A DNA stretch of 64,000 nt from Roseicyclus mahoneyensis (GTDB taxonomy: Bacteria > Pseudomonadota > Alphaproteobacteria > Rhodobacterales > Rhodobacteraceae), in the NCBI RefSeq assembly GCF_003148775.1, contig NZ_QGGW01000011.1, forward strand, positions 19,582 through 83,581, written 5' to 3'. Shown here in pieces: positions 9,299 through 18,073 of the stretch. The notes under the pieces were generated by a model, which was not told the origin of the DNA, searched no databases, and worked only from the letters and a program-made list of their open reading frames with translations. How positions within the stretch are numbered: position 1 is the stretch's first letter; each line of letters starts with the position of its first letter. A program made the translations under genes and the position numbers.

Positions 9299-10306
9299 TT
9301 GGCAATCACCACACTGGCGGCCCCGACAGATGGCATCCCGGTCGAGCTTTCGCTCGAATTTCCCGACAACCGGCTTTTGATCGAGCTGTGCGGCGAGTTC
9401 GACCGCAACCTTGCCCAGATCGAACATCTTCTGTCCGTCCATGTCCTGCGGCGCGGCAACATGCTGGCAGTGCTGGGGGATGCGCGTCTTGAGGCTGCAG
9501 AGGTGCTGAAAAAACTCTATGCCCGGCTCGAGGCGGGGCGGGGACTGGAACCGGGCGACATCGATGCCGCCGTGCGGCTGGGCGGCTCGAACGAGGATAC
9601 TGGTGTGCGCGCGGGCGACCAGATCGAGATGTTCCAGCGCGGGCGGCTGGAAATCGGCACCCGCAAGAAAACCGTCGAACCCCGGACCGAGGCGCAGCAG
9701 GCCTACGTCCGCGCGCTTTACGAGAACGAACTGGCTTTCGGCATAGGTCCCGCGGGCACCGGCAAGACCTACCTTGCCGTCGCGGTCGCGGTGAACCAAC
9801 TCATCAACGGCGGGGTCGACAAGATCATCCTGTCCCGTCCGGCCGTCGAGGCGGGCGAGCGTCTGGGCTTTCTGCCCGGCGACATGAAGGACAAGGTCGA
9901 CCCCTACATGCAGCCGCTCTATGACGCGCTGAACGATTTCCTGCCCGGTAAGCAGCTGCAAAAGCTGATGGAGGAAAAGACCATCGAGATCGCGCCACTG
10001 GCCTTCATGCGCGGCCGCACGCTCGCCAGCGCCTATGTCGTGCTGGACGAGGCACAGAATACCACCTCTATGCAGATGAAGATGTTCCTGACCCGGCTCG
10101 GACGCGGCTCGCGCATGGTCATCACCGGCGACCGCAGTCAGGTCGACCTGCCGCGCGGCGTGACCAGCGGGCTGTCGGACGCCGAGCGCATCCTCAAGGA
10201 CGTCAAGGGCATTTCCTTCAACTACTTCACCTCCAAGGACGTCGTCCGCCACCCGATGGTCGCCAAGATCATCGAGGCCTATGACGCCGATGCCCCCCCG
10301 GGCTGA
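9299..10306 (+). CDS. phoH: PhoH-family ATPase
   Basis: A 335-residue PhoH-like P-loop ATPase. Walker A is GPAGTGKT at residues 150-157 and Walker B is VVLDEAQN near 245, followed by the TGDRSQVDLP motif. The start is a TTG: a GGAG sequence lies six bases upstream, and the protein begins with the usual short N-terminal region. It is the first gene of a phoH-(flavoprotein)-ybeY-corC-lnt series; in many bacteria phoH and ybeY are paired and linked to ribosomal RNA quality control. The exact biochemical role of PhoH remains unsettled. Confidence 0.92.
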   Translation: MAITTLAAPTDGIPVELSLEFPDNRLLIELCGEFDRNLAQIEHLLSVHVLRRGNMLAVLGDARLEAAEVLKKLYARLEAGRGLEPGDIDAAVRLGGSNEDTGVRAGDQIEMFQRGRLEIGTRKKTVEPRTEAQQAYVRALYENELAFGIGPAGTGKTYLAVAVAVNQLINGGVDKIILSRPAVEAGERLGFLPGDMKDKVDPYMQPLYDALNDFLPGKQLQKLMEEKTIEIAPLAFMRGRTLASAYVVLDEAQNTTSMQMKMFLTRLGRGSRMVITGDRSQVDLPRGVTSGLSDAERILKDVKGISFNYFTSKDVVRHPMVAKIIEAYDADAPPG

Positions 10307-10314
10307 CGCGCCCC

Positions 10315-11607
10315 ATGACCGGCCGCCGCGCCTTTCTCGCCTTCGCTGGGGCTACGCTTGCGATGCCCCGCATCGTCCGGGCCCAGCCCTTGCTGGATGC
10401 CGATGTCGTGGTGATCGGTGCCGGGGCCGCAGGCATCGCCGCCGCCCGCCGCTTGACCGAATGGGAATACGACGTGCGCCTGCTCGAGGCGCGCGACCGC
10501 GTCGGCGGCAGGGCTTGGACCGATGCGGGCACGCTGGGCCTTCCCTGGGACCGCGGCGCGCAATGGCTTCACAATGGCCGTGCCAACCCGCTGGCCCGCC
10601 GTGCCGCCGAGCTTGACCTCGCCCTGACCGACAGCCTCTACGACGCCCTGACCGCGCTTGACGGCAATACCCCGCTCGATGTGACGGCCGAGGCGCTTCT
10701 GGCGGCTCTCGACCGACTGGACGACCGGATCGACAGCGCCGTGTCGACAGCTGCCCCGGCTGCCACGATGGCCGATATCGCCGGGGCCGACCGGATGGAC
10801 CGCGCGGCGGTCGCTCTTGTCGCGCTGTCGATGGGTGGAGACCCTCAAGCGGTGTCACTGGCTGACGCGGCAATGCAAACGGCGGGCGAGGATCGGCTGG
10901 TTGCGGGCGGTCCGGGCGGGCTGCTGGCCCATCTGGCCGAGGGACTGCCGCTGCATCTGGGCCATGCTGTCACCGCCATCGACCTGCGCCCCGCCGATCA
11001 TGTGGCGGTCTCGGGCCCCTTCGGCACGCTGCGCGCCGGCGTCGTGGTCGTGACCCTGCCGCCCATGGCGCTTGCCTCCGGGGCCATCACGATCACCCCC
11101 GCCCTGTCACCAGCCAGACAGGGCGCATGGGCCGCGCTGGGCGCGGCGGAGTTCGTCAAGGTCGGCCTGCGCCTGCCGCACGCGCTGCCCGATGCGGCGG
11201 AATTCGCCACCGATGTGCCGCGGCTTCTGGCGGGGCAGGGGGCCCTCCTCCATTTTGATCCGCGCGCGCCGCTCGCCAGTGTCATCTTCGCTGGGGCCTT
11301 GGCCACCGATCTTGCGGCCAGCGGCCCGGCGTCCTTGGCCGAGGCCGCGCGCGAGACATTGCGCCATCACCTGCGCATCGAGGCGCTGGCAACCGATAGC
11401 CACGACTGGTCCGCCGATCCCTTCAGTCTTGGCCCTTGGTCGCGTGTCGTCCCCGGCGCCGAGGACGCGCGCGCGGATTACGCCGAACCGTTTGAGGACC
11501 GCCTTTTCTTTGCGGGAGAGGCTGCGCCCGGGCCGCTGGCCACCACATTGGGTGGCGCCTGGCAATCGGGGCTGGCGGCCGCCGATGCGATCTGGGACGT
11601 TACCTGA
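10315..11607 (+). CDS. Exported amine-oxidase-like FAD flavoprotein
   Basis: A 430-residue protein of the flavin-containing amine oxidase superfamily. The N-terminus GRRAFLAFAGATLAM looks like a twin-arginine signal. Next comes the dinucleotide-binding motif VVIGAGAAGIAAARRL and the family signature LEARDRVGGRAWTD. The C-terminal FAD motif LFFAGEAAPGPLATTLGGAWQSG is also present. It starts eight bases after phoH and is followed closely by ybeY, so it sits inside a housekeeping operon. Substrate unknown (polyamine, monoamine or amino acid). A periplasmic location is likely if the Tat signal is functional. Confidence 0.8.
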   Translation: MTGRRAFLAFAGATLAMPRIVRAQPLLDADVVVIGAGAAGIAAARRLTEWEYDVRLLEARDRVGGRAWTDAGTLGLPWDRGAQWLHNGRANPLARRAAELDLALTDSLYDALTALDGNTPLDVTAEALLAALDRLDDRIDSAVSTAAPAATMADIAGADRMDRAAVALVALSMGGDPQAVSLADAAMQTAGEDRLVAGGPGGLLAHLAEGLPLHLGHAVTAIDLRPADHVAVSGPFGTLRAGVVVVTLPPMALASGAITITPALSPARQGAWAALGAAEFVKVGLRLPHALPDAAEFATDVPRLLAGQGALLHFDPRAPLASVIFAGALATDLAASGPASLAEAARETLRHHLRIEALATDSHDWSADPFSLGPWSRVVPGAEDARADYAEPFEDRLFFAGEAAPGPLATTLGGAWQSGLAAADAIWDVT

Positions 11608-11654
11608 TAGCCTGTCCATTGACGTGGACCCCGTGGCGGTGCATGGCGCGCCCC

Positions 11655-12152
11655 ATGGAGATCGATATTCTCATCGAGAACGACGCATGGGACGAGGCGG
11701 CGCTGGAAGCGGCGGCGCGCGCGGCCTTTGAGGCGACGCTGGATGCGCTGGGCCTCGACCCGGCGGGGTTCTGCGTGTCGATCCTGGCCTGCGGTGACGA
11801 CCGCATCGCTGCACTGAACGCCGAGTTTCGTGGCAAGCCTACGCCCACCAACGTGTTGTCATGGCCCTCGGAGGAGCGCGGCGCGCAAACGCCCGGCGCG
11901 ATGCCCGATCTGCCCGAGGCCGACCGTGACGGTCCGCCCGAGGAATTGGGCGATATCGCGCTGGCCCATGGCGTCTTGACCCGCGAGGCGGTCGAGGCGG
12001 GCAAGCCTTTCGAGCATCATCTAACCCATCTTCTGGTCCACGGCCTGCTGCATCTGTTGGGTTTCGATCACATAACCGACCCTGATGCGGGTTTGATGGA
12101 GGGTCTGGAGACCCGCATCCTTGCAAGACTGGGCCTACCTGACCCATATTGA
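11655..12152 (+). CDS. ybeY: Endoribonuclease YbeY (rRNA maturation factor)
   Basis: A 165-residue YbeY-family metalloprotein. The zinc-binding signature is present as HLLVHGLLHLLGFDH. YbeY takes part in 16S rRNA 3'-end processing and ribosome quality control. The start MEIDILIEN fits the family N-terminus; in-frame ATG codons 12 and 36 bases upstream add unrelated residues. It lies between the flavoprotein and corC in one transcription unit. Confidence 0.93.
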   Translation: MEIDILIENDAWDEAALEAAARAAFEATLDALGLDPAGFCVSILACGDDRIAALNAEFRGKPTPTNVLSWPSEERGAQTPGAMPDLPEADRDGPPEELGDIALAHGVLTREAVEAGKPFEHHLTHLLVHGLLHLLGFDHITDPDAGLMEGLETRILARLGLPDPY

Positions 12153-12195
12153 CGCTGCGGGCCGCAACGGGCCTGTGCAGTTTCGGAAAGGAGCC

Positions 12196-13095
12196 ATGAG
12201 CTCGAACCCAGATCCCTCGTCTCCTGCGGCGCGTGGCGCGCAGGAAGAGGCAGACGATCCCGGGCCGCAAAGGCAGGGGTTTTTCGCAAGATTGTTTGGC
12301 AATGGCGACGAAGCCGAGACAAGCGGCTCCGACACCGGTGAGCGACCGCAAGAGGGCGGCAGCGCGGGTGTGATCCAGCCCCAGTTCGGCATGTCCAACC
12401 TGCGTCGGATGCGTGTCTATGACGTGGCCATCCCCCGCGCCGAGATCGAGGCCGTATCGTGCGACGAGGACCTGCAGGGTCTGCTCAAGGTGTTCCGCGA
12501 CAGCGGAATGACCCGCCTGCCGGTCTATGAGGGGACGCTCGACAGCCCGCTGGGGCTTGTGCACCTCAAGGACGTGGCTCTGCGCTTCGGCTTCAACGGC
12601 GTGGACGACAGTTTCTCGTTGCGCACGATGATGCGGCCGCTGCTCTATGTGCCGCCATCGATGCCGATCGGCGTGCTTCTGACCAAGATGCAGACCGAGC
12701 GCACCCATATGGCGCTGGTGATCGACGAATATGGCGGGGTCGACGGGCTGGTCACGATCGAGGACCTGATCGAACAGGTCATCGGCGAGATCGAGGACGA
12801 ACACGACATCGAAGAGGCGCAACCATGGACCCGCGAGAGCGAGACCCAGTGGCTGGCGCTGGCGCGCGCGCCGCTCGACGAGTTTCAAGCGGAACTGGGC
12901 ATCGCGCTGTCGGAAGTCGATGACGAGGAAGAGGTGGACACGCTCGGTGGCCTCGTCTTCCTCCTGTCGGGCCGTGTGCCCGCGCGTGGCGAGGTCGTGC
13001 CCCATCCCTCGGGTGTGGAATTCGAGGTGATCGACGCCGATCCGCGCCGAATAAAGAGGTTGCGCGTGCGCGTGCCGAAAGGTGTTGCCGGGTGA
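12196..13095 (+). CDS. corC: CBS-domain protein of the CorC/TlyC (UPF0053) family
   Basis: A 299-residue soluble protein: an acidic, low-complexity N-terminus to about residue 65, two CBS domains (MRVYDVAIPRAEIEAV and the TERTHMALVIDEYGGVDGL region, the latter being the family signature), then a CorC_HlyC transporter-associated domain. CorC homologues are linked to magnesium/cobalt efflux. The start is set by AAGGAG seven bases upstream. The stop overlaps the GTG start of lnt by four bases, so translation is coupled. Confidence 0.9.
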   Translation: MSSNPDPSSPAARGAQEEADDPGPQRQGFFARLFGNGDEAETSGSDTGERPQEGGSAGVIQPQFGMSNLRRMRVYDVAIPRAEIEAVSCDEDLQGLLKVFRDSGMTRLPVYEGTLDSPLGLVHLKDVALRFGFNGVDDSFSLRTMMRPLLYVPPSMPIGVLLTKMQTERTHMALVIDEYGGVDGLVTIEDLIEQVIGEIEDEHDIEEAQPWTRESETQWLALARAPLDEFQAELGIALSEVDDEEEVDTLGGLVFLLSGRVPARGEVVPHPSGVEFEVIDADPRRIKRLRVRVPKGVAG

Positions 13096-14636
13096 TCCAG
13101 CAGTCCGGGGGCCTGTGCCGGCTTCTGCCGTCCGGCCTTTGGCTTGCCGGTCTGAGCGGCGCCGTCGGGGCCCTTGGTCTTGCCCCTTTTGGCCTTTGGC
13201 CTTTGGGGTGGGCGGGATTTGCCGGTCTGTGCGTCGCCGTGGGGGCCGCCCCGACCGCGCCACGGGCGGCCTTGACGGCATGGCTCGGGGGCACCGCCTA
13301 TTTTGCCGTTGCGCTACACTGGATCGCTGCGCCCTTCTTCGTGGATGCCGCGCGCCATGGCTGGATGGCGCCCTTTGCCGTGGTCTTGATGGCAGGGGGC
13401 ATGGCGCTGTTCTGGATGCTGGCAGGCTGGGGGGCGGCGCGGGTTGCAGGCACCGGCCGCGCGGCGCCGCGGATCTTGGTGTTCGGCGGTGCGATGGTGT
13501 TGGCCGAAGCCTTGCGCGCCACGGTGCTGACAGGCTTTCCATGGGCGCATCCGGGGCACATCCTGATCGGCTCGCCGCTGCTTGCTCTTGCGGCCCTGGT
13601 GGGGCCGCATGGATTGACGGCGGTGGTCATGGGCATCGCTGCGGCCTGTGCTGCGGCGTTGATCGCGCGGCCGCGGCTGGTTGTCTTGCCTGCTGCCTTG
13701 CCTGTCGTCGCCACATTGTTGGCCATGGTCATGGCGCCGTCCGCAGCGGGGCCCGACCCCGATGCACCGGTGGTCAGGCTGGTGCAGCCCAACGCGCCGC
13801 AGCATCTGAAATGGCGGCCCGACATGATCGAGGTCTTCTTCGAGCGCGGTCTGGACCTGACATCCGCGCCGCCACTGGCAAATGGTCCCGCGCCCGATCT
13901 GGTGGTCTGGCCCGAAACCGCCATGCCTGTCTTGTTGGAACGCTCCGACGCCGTGCGCGCCCGTATCGCCGGGGCGGCGGGTTCTGCGCCGGTGCTGCTC
14001 GGGGCGCAGCGCTTCGAAGGGTTTGGGGCCCGCAACACGTCGGCGCTGCTGTCGCCGGGCGGGCGCATCGCGCAGGTCTACGACAAACACCACCTTGTAC
14101 CCTTCGGGGAATACATGCCGGGCGGTGCCATTGCCGAGGCGCTGGGCCTGCGCGGGATGGCCGAGGTTCTGGCGGGCGGCTATGGCCCCGGCCCCGGCCC
14201 CGCGCTGCTCGACATGGGAGCTGGCCTTGGCCGCGCCTTTCCGATGATCTGCTACGAGGCGATTTTCCCGGGCTACATCCGGCAGGTCGACCGCCCCGAC
14301 TGGATGGTTCACCTGACCAATGACGCATGGTTCGGCAGCTTTTCCGGCCCCTATCAGCATCTGGCCATCGCCCGGTTGCGGGCCGCCGAGCAGGGTCTGC
14401 CGGTGCTGCGCGCGGCCAATACCGGCGTCTCTGCCGTGATCGACGGGCGCGGGCGTGTGTTGGCCTCGCTGCCCTTGAACGAGGCCGGGTATCTCGATGC
14501 AGCCCTGCCGCCTGCGCTGCCGCCTACGGTTTACGCCCGGTCGGGCGATCTGCCGGTGCTTTTGCTTGTTCTTTTTGCAACAGGGGGCGCGTTGCTGGGG
14601 GCGCGCTGGCCCGGGGCATTGCGCGGGCGCGGATAA
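13092..14636 (+). CDS. lnt: Apolipoprotein N-acyltransferase Lnt
   Basis: A 514-residue inner-membrane enzyme that adds the third acyl chain to lipoproteins. An N-terminal set of six or so membrane helices is followed by a periplasmic nitrilase-fold domain with the catalytic triad Glu275 (VVWPETAMP), Lys332 (VYDKHHLVPFGEYMP) and Cys387 (MICYEAIFPG), and a final C-terminal helix. The GTG start overlaps the corC stop. Functionally it would modify lipoproteins such as the one at 8.8 kb. Confidence 0.95.
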   Translation: MIQQSGGLCRLLPSGLWLAGLSGAVGALGLAPFGLWPLGWAGFAGLCVAVGAAPTAPRAALTAWLGGTAYFAVALHWIAAPFFVDAARHGWMAPFAVVLMAGGMALFWMLAGWGAARVAGTGRAAPRILVFGGAMVLAEALRATVLTGFPWAHPGHILIGSPLLALAALVGPHGLTAVVMGIAAACAAALIARPRLVVLPAALPVVATLLAMVMAPSAAGPDPDAPVVRLVQPNAPQHLKWRPDMIEVFFERGLDLTSAPPLANGPAPDLVVWPETAMPVLLERSDAVRARIAGAAGSAPVLLGAQRFEGFGARNTSALLSPGGRIAQVYDKHHLVPFGEYMPGGAIAEALGLRGMAEVLAGGYGPGPGPALLDMGAGLGRAFPMICYEAIFPGYIRQVDRPDWMVHLTNDAWFGSFSGPYQHLAIARLRAAEQGLPVLRAANTGVSAVIDGRGRVLASLPLNEAGYLDAALPPALPPTVYARSGDLPVLLLVLFATGGALLGARWPGALRGRG

Positions 14637-14656
14637 CGGCGTAGGCGACGATGTTA

Positions 14657-14700
14657 CCCCACAACGGCTTCCTGGCGTGGGGACATTCAACATTGGAGCA
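14657..14700 (+). promoter_or_regulatory. SAM/SAH-type riboswitch upstream of metK
   Basis: A perfect 6-bp stem CCCCAC (14657-14662) / GTGGGG (14677-14682) encloses the loop AACGGCTTCCTGGC. It is followed by CATTCAACATTGGAGCA, whose GGAG (14695-14698) is the only ribosome binding site candidate before metK. The loop GCTTCC can pair with GGAGC, giving the H-type pseudoknot that hides the Shine-Dalgarno sequence. Loop and tail match my memory of the SAM/SAH riboswitch consensus found before metK in Rhodobacterales. Binding of SAM or SAH should repress translation of metK. Confidence 0.88.
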
Positions 14701-14710
14701 CTCTCACCAC

Positions 14711-15892
14711 ATGGCCCGCGAAAACTATTTGTTCACCTCCGAATCCGTTTCGGAGGGGCACCCCGACAAGGTCTGCGACCGCATTTCCGATGCCGTTCTG
14801 GACGCCTTCATCGCCGAGGAACCCGAGGCGCGCGTCGCTTGCGAAACCTTTGCCACGACCAACCGCGTCGTCATCGGCGGTGAGGTCGGCCTGTCCGATC
14901 AGGCCAAGCTGGCCGAATACATGGGCCGCATCGACGCCATCGCGCGCGAGTGCATCCGCGACATCGGCTACGAGCAGGACAAGTTCCACCATGCCACCGT
15001 CGAGGTGACGAACCTGCTGCACGAGCAATCGGCCCATATCGCGCAGGGCGTCAATGCCTCCGACAACAAGGACGAAGGCGCGGGCGATCAGGGCATCATG
15101 TTCGGCTATGCCGTCGACGAGACGCCTGAATTGATGCCGGCACCGATCCTCTATTCCCACGCGATCCTGCGGCGTCTGGCCGAGGTCCGCAAATCGGGGG
15201 CCGAGCCGTCGCTGGGGCCTGACGCGAAAAGCCAGCTCACCCTGCGCTACGAGGGCGGCAAGCCGGTCGAGGTGACCTCGATCGTTCTGTCGACCCAGCA
15301 CCTGGACGAGGCGATGACCTCGGACGACGTGCGCGCTGTGGTCGAGCCCTACATCCGCGAGGTTCTGCCCGCAGCATGGATCACCGGGGCGACGAACTGG
15401 TGGGTCAACCCGACCGGCAAGTTCGTCATCGGCGGCCCCGATGGCGATGCGGGCCTGACCGGGCGCAAGATCATCGTGGACACCTACGGCGGCGCGGCGC
15501 CCCACGGCGGCGGCGCGTTTTCCGGCAAGGACCCGACCAAGGTTGACCGCTCGGCCGCCTATGCCGCGCGCTATCTGGCCAAGAATGTGGTGGCCGCAGG
15601 ACTTGCGACGCGCTGCACCATCCAGCTGTCCTATGCCATCGGCGTGGCCGAACCGCTGTCGGTCTATGTCGACACCCATGGCACCGGCCAAGCCGACGAG
15701 GTGCAGATCGAAAAGGCGATCCGCGCCAGCATGGATCTGACACCGCGCGGCATCCGCACGCATCTTTCGCTGAACCGCCCGATCTACCAGCGCACCGCCG
15801 CCTATGGCCATTTCGGGCGCGCGCCTGATGCGGATGGCGGCTTCAGCTGGGAAAAGACCGATCTGATCGACGCGCTGACGGCGTCGGTCTGA
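14711..15892 (+). CDS. metK: S-adenosylmethionine synthetase
   Basis: A 393-residue MetK making SAM from methionine and ATP. Typical motifs are visible: [22 protein letters not shown] at the start, [12 protein letters not shown] in the middle and [16 protein letters not shown] in the C-terminal domain. The start [12 protein letters not shown] is the family N-terminus; an ATG at 14651 would translate the riboswitch and is rejected. It follows lnt after 74 bases and is probably controlled by the SAM/SAH element, a simple product feedback loop. Confidence 0.97.
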   Translation: MARENYLFTSESVSEGHPDKVCDRISDAVLDAFIAEEPEARVACETFATTNRVVIGGEVGLSDQAKLAEYMGRIDAIARECIRDIGYEQDKFHHATVEVTNLLHEQSAHIAQGVNASDNKDEGAGDQGIMFGYAVDETPELMPAPILYSHAILRRLAEVRKSGAEPSLGPDAKSQLTLRYEGGKPVEVTSIVLSTQHLDEAMTSDDVRAVVEPYIREVLPAAWITGATNWWVNPTGKFVIGGPDGDAGLTGRKIIVDTYGGAAPHGGGAFSGKDPTKVDRSAAYAARYLAKNVVAAGLATRCTIQLSYAIGVAEPLSVYVDTHGTGQADEVQIEKAIRASMDLTPRGIRTHLSLNRPIYQRTAAYGHFGRAPDADGGFSWEKTDLIDALTASV

Positions 15893-15902
15893 TCTTGAGA
15901 CG

Positions 15903-15929
15903 GCGGGCGGGGCCTATCGCCCCGTCCGC
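15903..15929. terminator. Hairpin between convergent metK and M50 protease genes
   Basis: Arms GCGGGCGGGGC and GCCCCGTCCGC (one G-T pair) enclose CTATC. The hairpin begins ten bases after the metK stop and overlaps the last codons of the convergent protease gene. It lacks a clear T tail, so its strength is uncertain. Confidence 0.45.
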
Positions 15930-17047
15930 GCCCCGCCAAGCGCCTGCACCACGGCGATATGGCCCATCAGGTCGCGCAGGCTGAGCACGCCGCGCAACTG
16001 CCGCCCCTCCACCACGATCAATTTGCGATGCGGGCCCTGCGCCAGCCGGTTCAGCGCGTCCTCGGCGGTCATGCGAGGGGCGACCAGGCAAGAGTCGTCG
16101 ACGGCGGCCATCACGTCACCAACGGTCGTGTTGGCCCACTCCTCGCGCGCGATGGTGCGCATCAGCTGCGCATCGACATACCCCACCACGGCGCCATCCC
16201 CCACCACGGGGGCAAAGCTGACCGCATGGGCCATCATCACCCGGTCGGCGAGGTCGGCCAGTGTCATGTCGGGGTGCGCCGTCCAGGGGTCGGGCGTCAT
16301 CAACTCGGCCACGCGCCGCCCCTTCAGGCTGTCTTGCACCAGCAGGCGTTGATAGGCACCGCGGCTGGCGTTGAGCACGAAGAACCCGATCAGCACCAGC
16401 CATGCGCCCCCGATCCCGCCGCCCGACAGTGCCGAGAACAGCCCCAACCCCATCAGGCCAATGGCCAGAACGGTGCCCGCCCCGCTGGCCTTGCGCGTCG
16501 CCTCCAGCATGTCGCCCGAGCGTTGCCAGAGCCATGCCCGCAGGACGCGGCCACCATCGAGCGGAAAGGCCGGGATCAGGTTGAACACCGCGAGCACGAG
16601 GTTGATCGAGGCGAGATATCCCAAAAGGATGCCAACAACCCCCGCGCCCCCCGCCACAAGGGCCGCAAGCCCGAAGAGGCCTGCGAGAACGAAGCTCATG
16701 ATCGGGCCGGCGATGGCGATCCAGAATTCCGATGCGGCACTTTTGGGTTCATCCACCAGTTCCGCGACACCCCCGAACAGGAACAGCGTGATCCCCCCGA
16801 TCCCCAGCCCGTATCGCCGCGCGACCAGCGAATGGGCCAGTTCATGCAAGATGAGACTGGCGAAAAGCGCCAGCATCGCGGTGATCGACAGTATCAAATA
16901 GGCGCTCTGCGACAGGCCCGGCAAGACTTGCGGAAAATAGCCCGATGACAGGCTCCAGACGATCAGGGCCGCGATCAACAGCCAGCTTGCGTCGATCTTG
17001 ATCTCGAAGCCCATGAGCGTGAACAGCTTGACCGAATGTCCGAACAT
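15914..17047 (-). CDS. Membrane site-2-type metalloprotease (M50) with CBS domains
   Basis: A 377-residue integral membrane protease. The zinc motif HELAH is at residues 68-72 within a membrane helix, and the second metal motif appears as NLIPAFPLDGGRVLRAW. Two C-terminal CBS domains follow (MTPDPWTAHPDMTLADL and VMAAVDDSCLVAPRMTAEDAL). This is the SpoIVFB-like branch, which cleaves membrane-embedded substrates; CBS domains may sense adenine nucleotides. The substrate is unknown. It lies antisense between metK and trmB. Confidence 0.88.
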   Translation of the reverse strand: MFGHSVKLFTLMGFEIKIDASWLLIAALIVWSLSSGYFPQVLPGLSQSAYLILSITAMLALFASLILHELAHSLVARRYGLGIGGITLFLFGGVAELVDEPKSAASEFWIAIAGPIMSFVLAGLFGLAALVAGGAGVVGILLGYLASINLVLAVFNLIPAFPLDGGRVLRAWLWQRSGDMLEATRKASGAGTVLAIGLMGLGLFSALSGGGIGGAWLVLIGFFVLNASRGAYQRLLVQDSLKGRRVAELMTPDPWTAHPDMTLADLADRVMMAHAVSFAPVVGDGAVVGYVDAQLMRTIAREEWANTTVGDVMAAVDDSCLVAPRMTAEDALNRLAQGPHRKLIVVEGRQLRGVLSLRDLMGHIAVVQALGGARTGR

Positions 17048-17181
17048 GTGTGGCCCTTCTCTGCGCGGTCCTTGTCAGAGATAATCATTCGTGCCCCCAA
17101 AGGTAAGGTCGGGCAGGGGATTGAGGCCAGCCGCCCGCCGGGCTAGACCCCGACGCCAAGAGCCAAGCCCGAAAGTCCGCA

Positions 17182-17889
17182 ATGCCCGACACGCCCGAGC
17201 GCCCGCACCGCAACTTCTACGGCCGCCGCAAGGGCAAGCATCTGCGCGACAGCCAGGAGGTCTATCTGCACGAAGATCTCGACGCGCTCAGCCCCGGTGC
17301 GGTCGATTGGGAGGCGAACCCCGACCGCACGGCGCTCGAACTGCCGGCGATCTTTGGTGGCCGCGAGGTCTGGCTGGAGGTGGGGTTCGGCGGCGGCGAA
17401 CACATGGTTCATCAGGCCAGCCTGAACCCTCAAGCCGGCATCATCGGCTGCGAGCCCTATATCAACGGCGTCGCCATGTTGCTGGGCAAGATCCGGCGTG
17501 CAGGCGTGGACAATCTGCGGGTCTTTCCCGGCGATGTGCGCGACATCTTCGACGTGCTGCCCGACGCGTCGATCTCCAAGGCTTTTCTGCTTTACCCTGA
17601 CCCTTGGCCCAAATCGCGCCATCACCGTCGGCGCTTTGTCACGCCTGATCATCTTGAGCCCTTGGCGCGCGTTCTCAAGCCCGGTGCGGAGTTTCGGGTG
17701 GCGACGGATATCCCCGATTACGTCCGCCAGACGCTGGAGGAGGTGCCTCGGGCAGGCTTCGAGTTGCTGACCGCCGTGCCGGACGGGTGGCACCATCCTT
17801 GGTCCGACTGGATCTCCACCCGCTACGAGCTCAAGGCCCTGCGCGAGGGCCGCGTGCCGCATTACCTGACCTTTCGGCGGGAGGGCTGA
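17182..17889 (+). CDS. trmB: tRNA (guanine-N7-)-methyltransferase TrmB
   Basis: A 235-residue SAM-dependent methyltransferase forming m7G46 in tRNA. Visible features: the N-terminal NFYGRRKGK basic stretch, the SAM motif LEVGFGGGEH, the acidic motif NLRVFPGDVRD, and the TrmB signature LYPDPWPKSRHHRRRF. The length and the C-terminal TRYELKAL motif fit the family. It stands apart from metK because of the intervening opposite-strand protease. Confidence 0.96.
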   Translation: MPDTPERPHRNFYGRRKGKHLRDSQEVYLHEDLDALSPGAVDWEANPDRTALELPAIFGGREVWLEVGFGGGEHMVHQASLNPQAGIIGCEPYINGVAMLLGKIRRAGVDNLRVFPGDVRDIFDVLPDASISKAFLLYPDPWPKSRHHRRRFVTPDHLEPLARVLKPGAEFRVATDIPDYVRQTLEEVPRAGFELLTAVPDGWHHPWSDWISTRYELKALREGRVPHYLTFRREG

Positions 17890-17896
17890 GCGGGCA

Positions 17897-17960
17897 CGTT
17901 TTGCTGCGGCAAAACGACCGGGAAAACCGCAGCTTTCCCGCACGGAAAACTCGAGTTTTT
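17897..17960 (+). terminator. Consecutive palindromes after trmB, likely terminator region
   Basis: A perfect 8-bp stem CGTTTTGC / GCAAAACG with loop TGCG starts eight bases after the trmB stop. A second palindrome AAAACTCGAGTTTT ending in a T run lies at 17946-17959. Together they could end the trmB transcript and insulate the aminotransferase gene. Confidence 0.5.
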
Positions 17961-18073
17961 CGCCCGCCTTGCCAGACGACGCGCCGGAAGCCCCGGCGTT
18001 TCGTCACCTCAGGGTTGCATCCCGCCTGTCCAGCCCGATACTTCATCGCAAGCCCGGCAGACAGGAGAGAGCC

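Noticed and set aside
14651..14710. ATG at 14651 as an earlier start of metK
   Set aside because: It would translate the riboswitch stem and adds 20 residues not found in MetK; the start at 14711 gives the family N-terminus.
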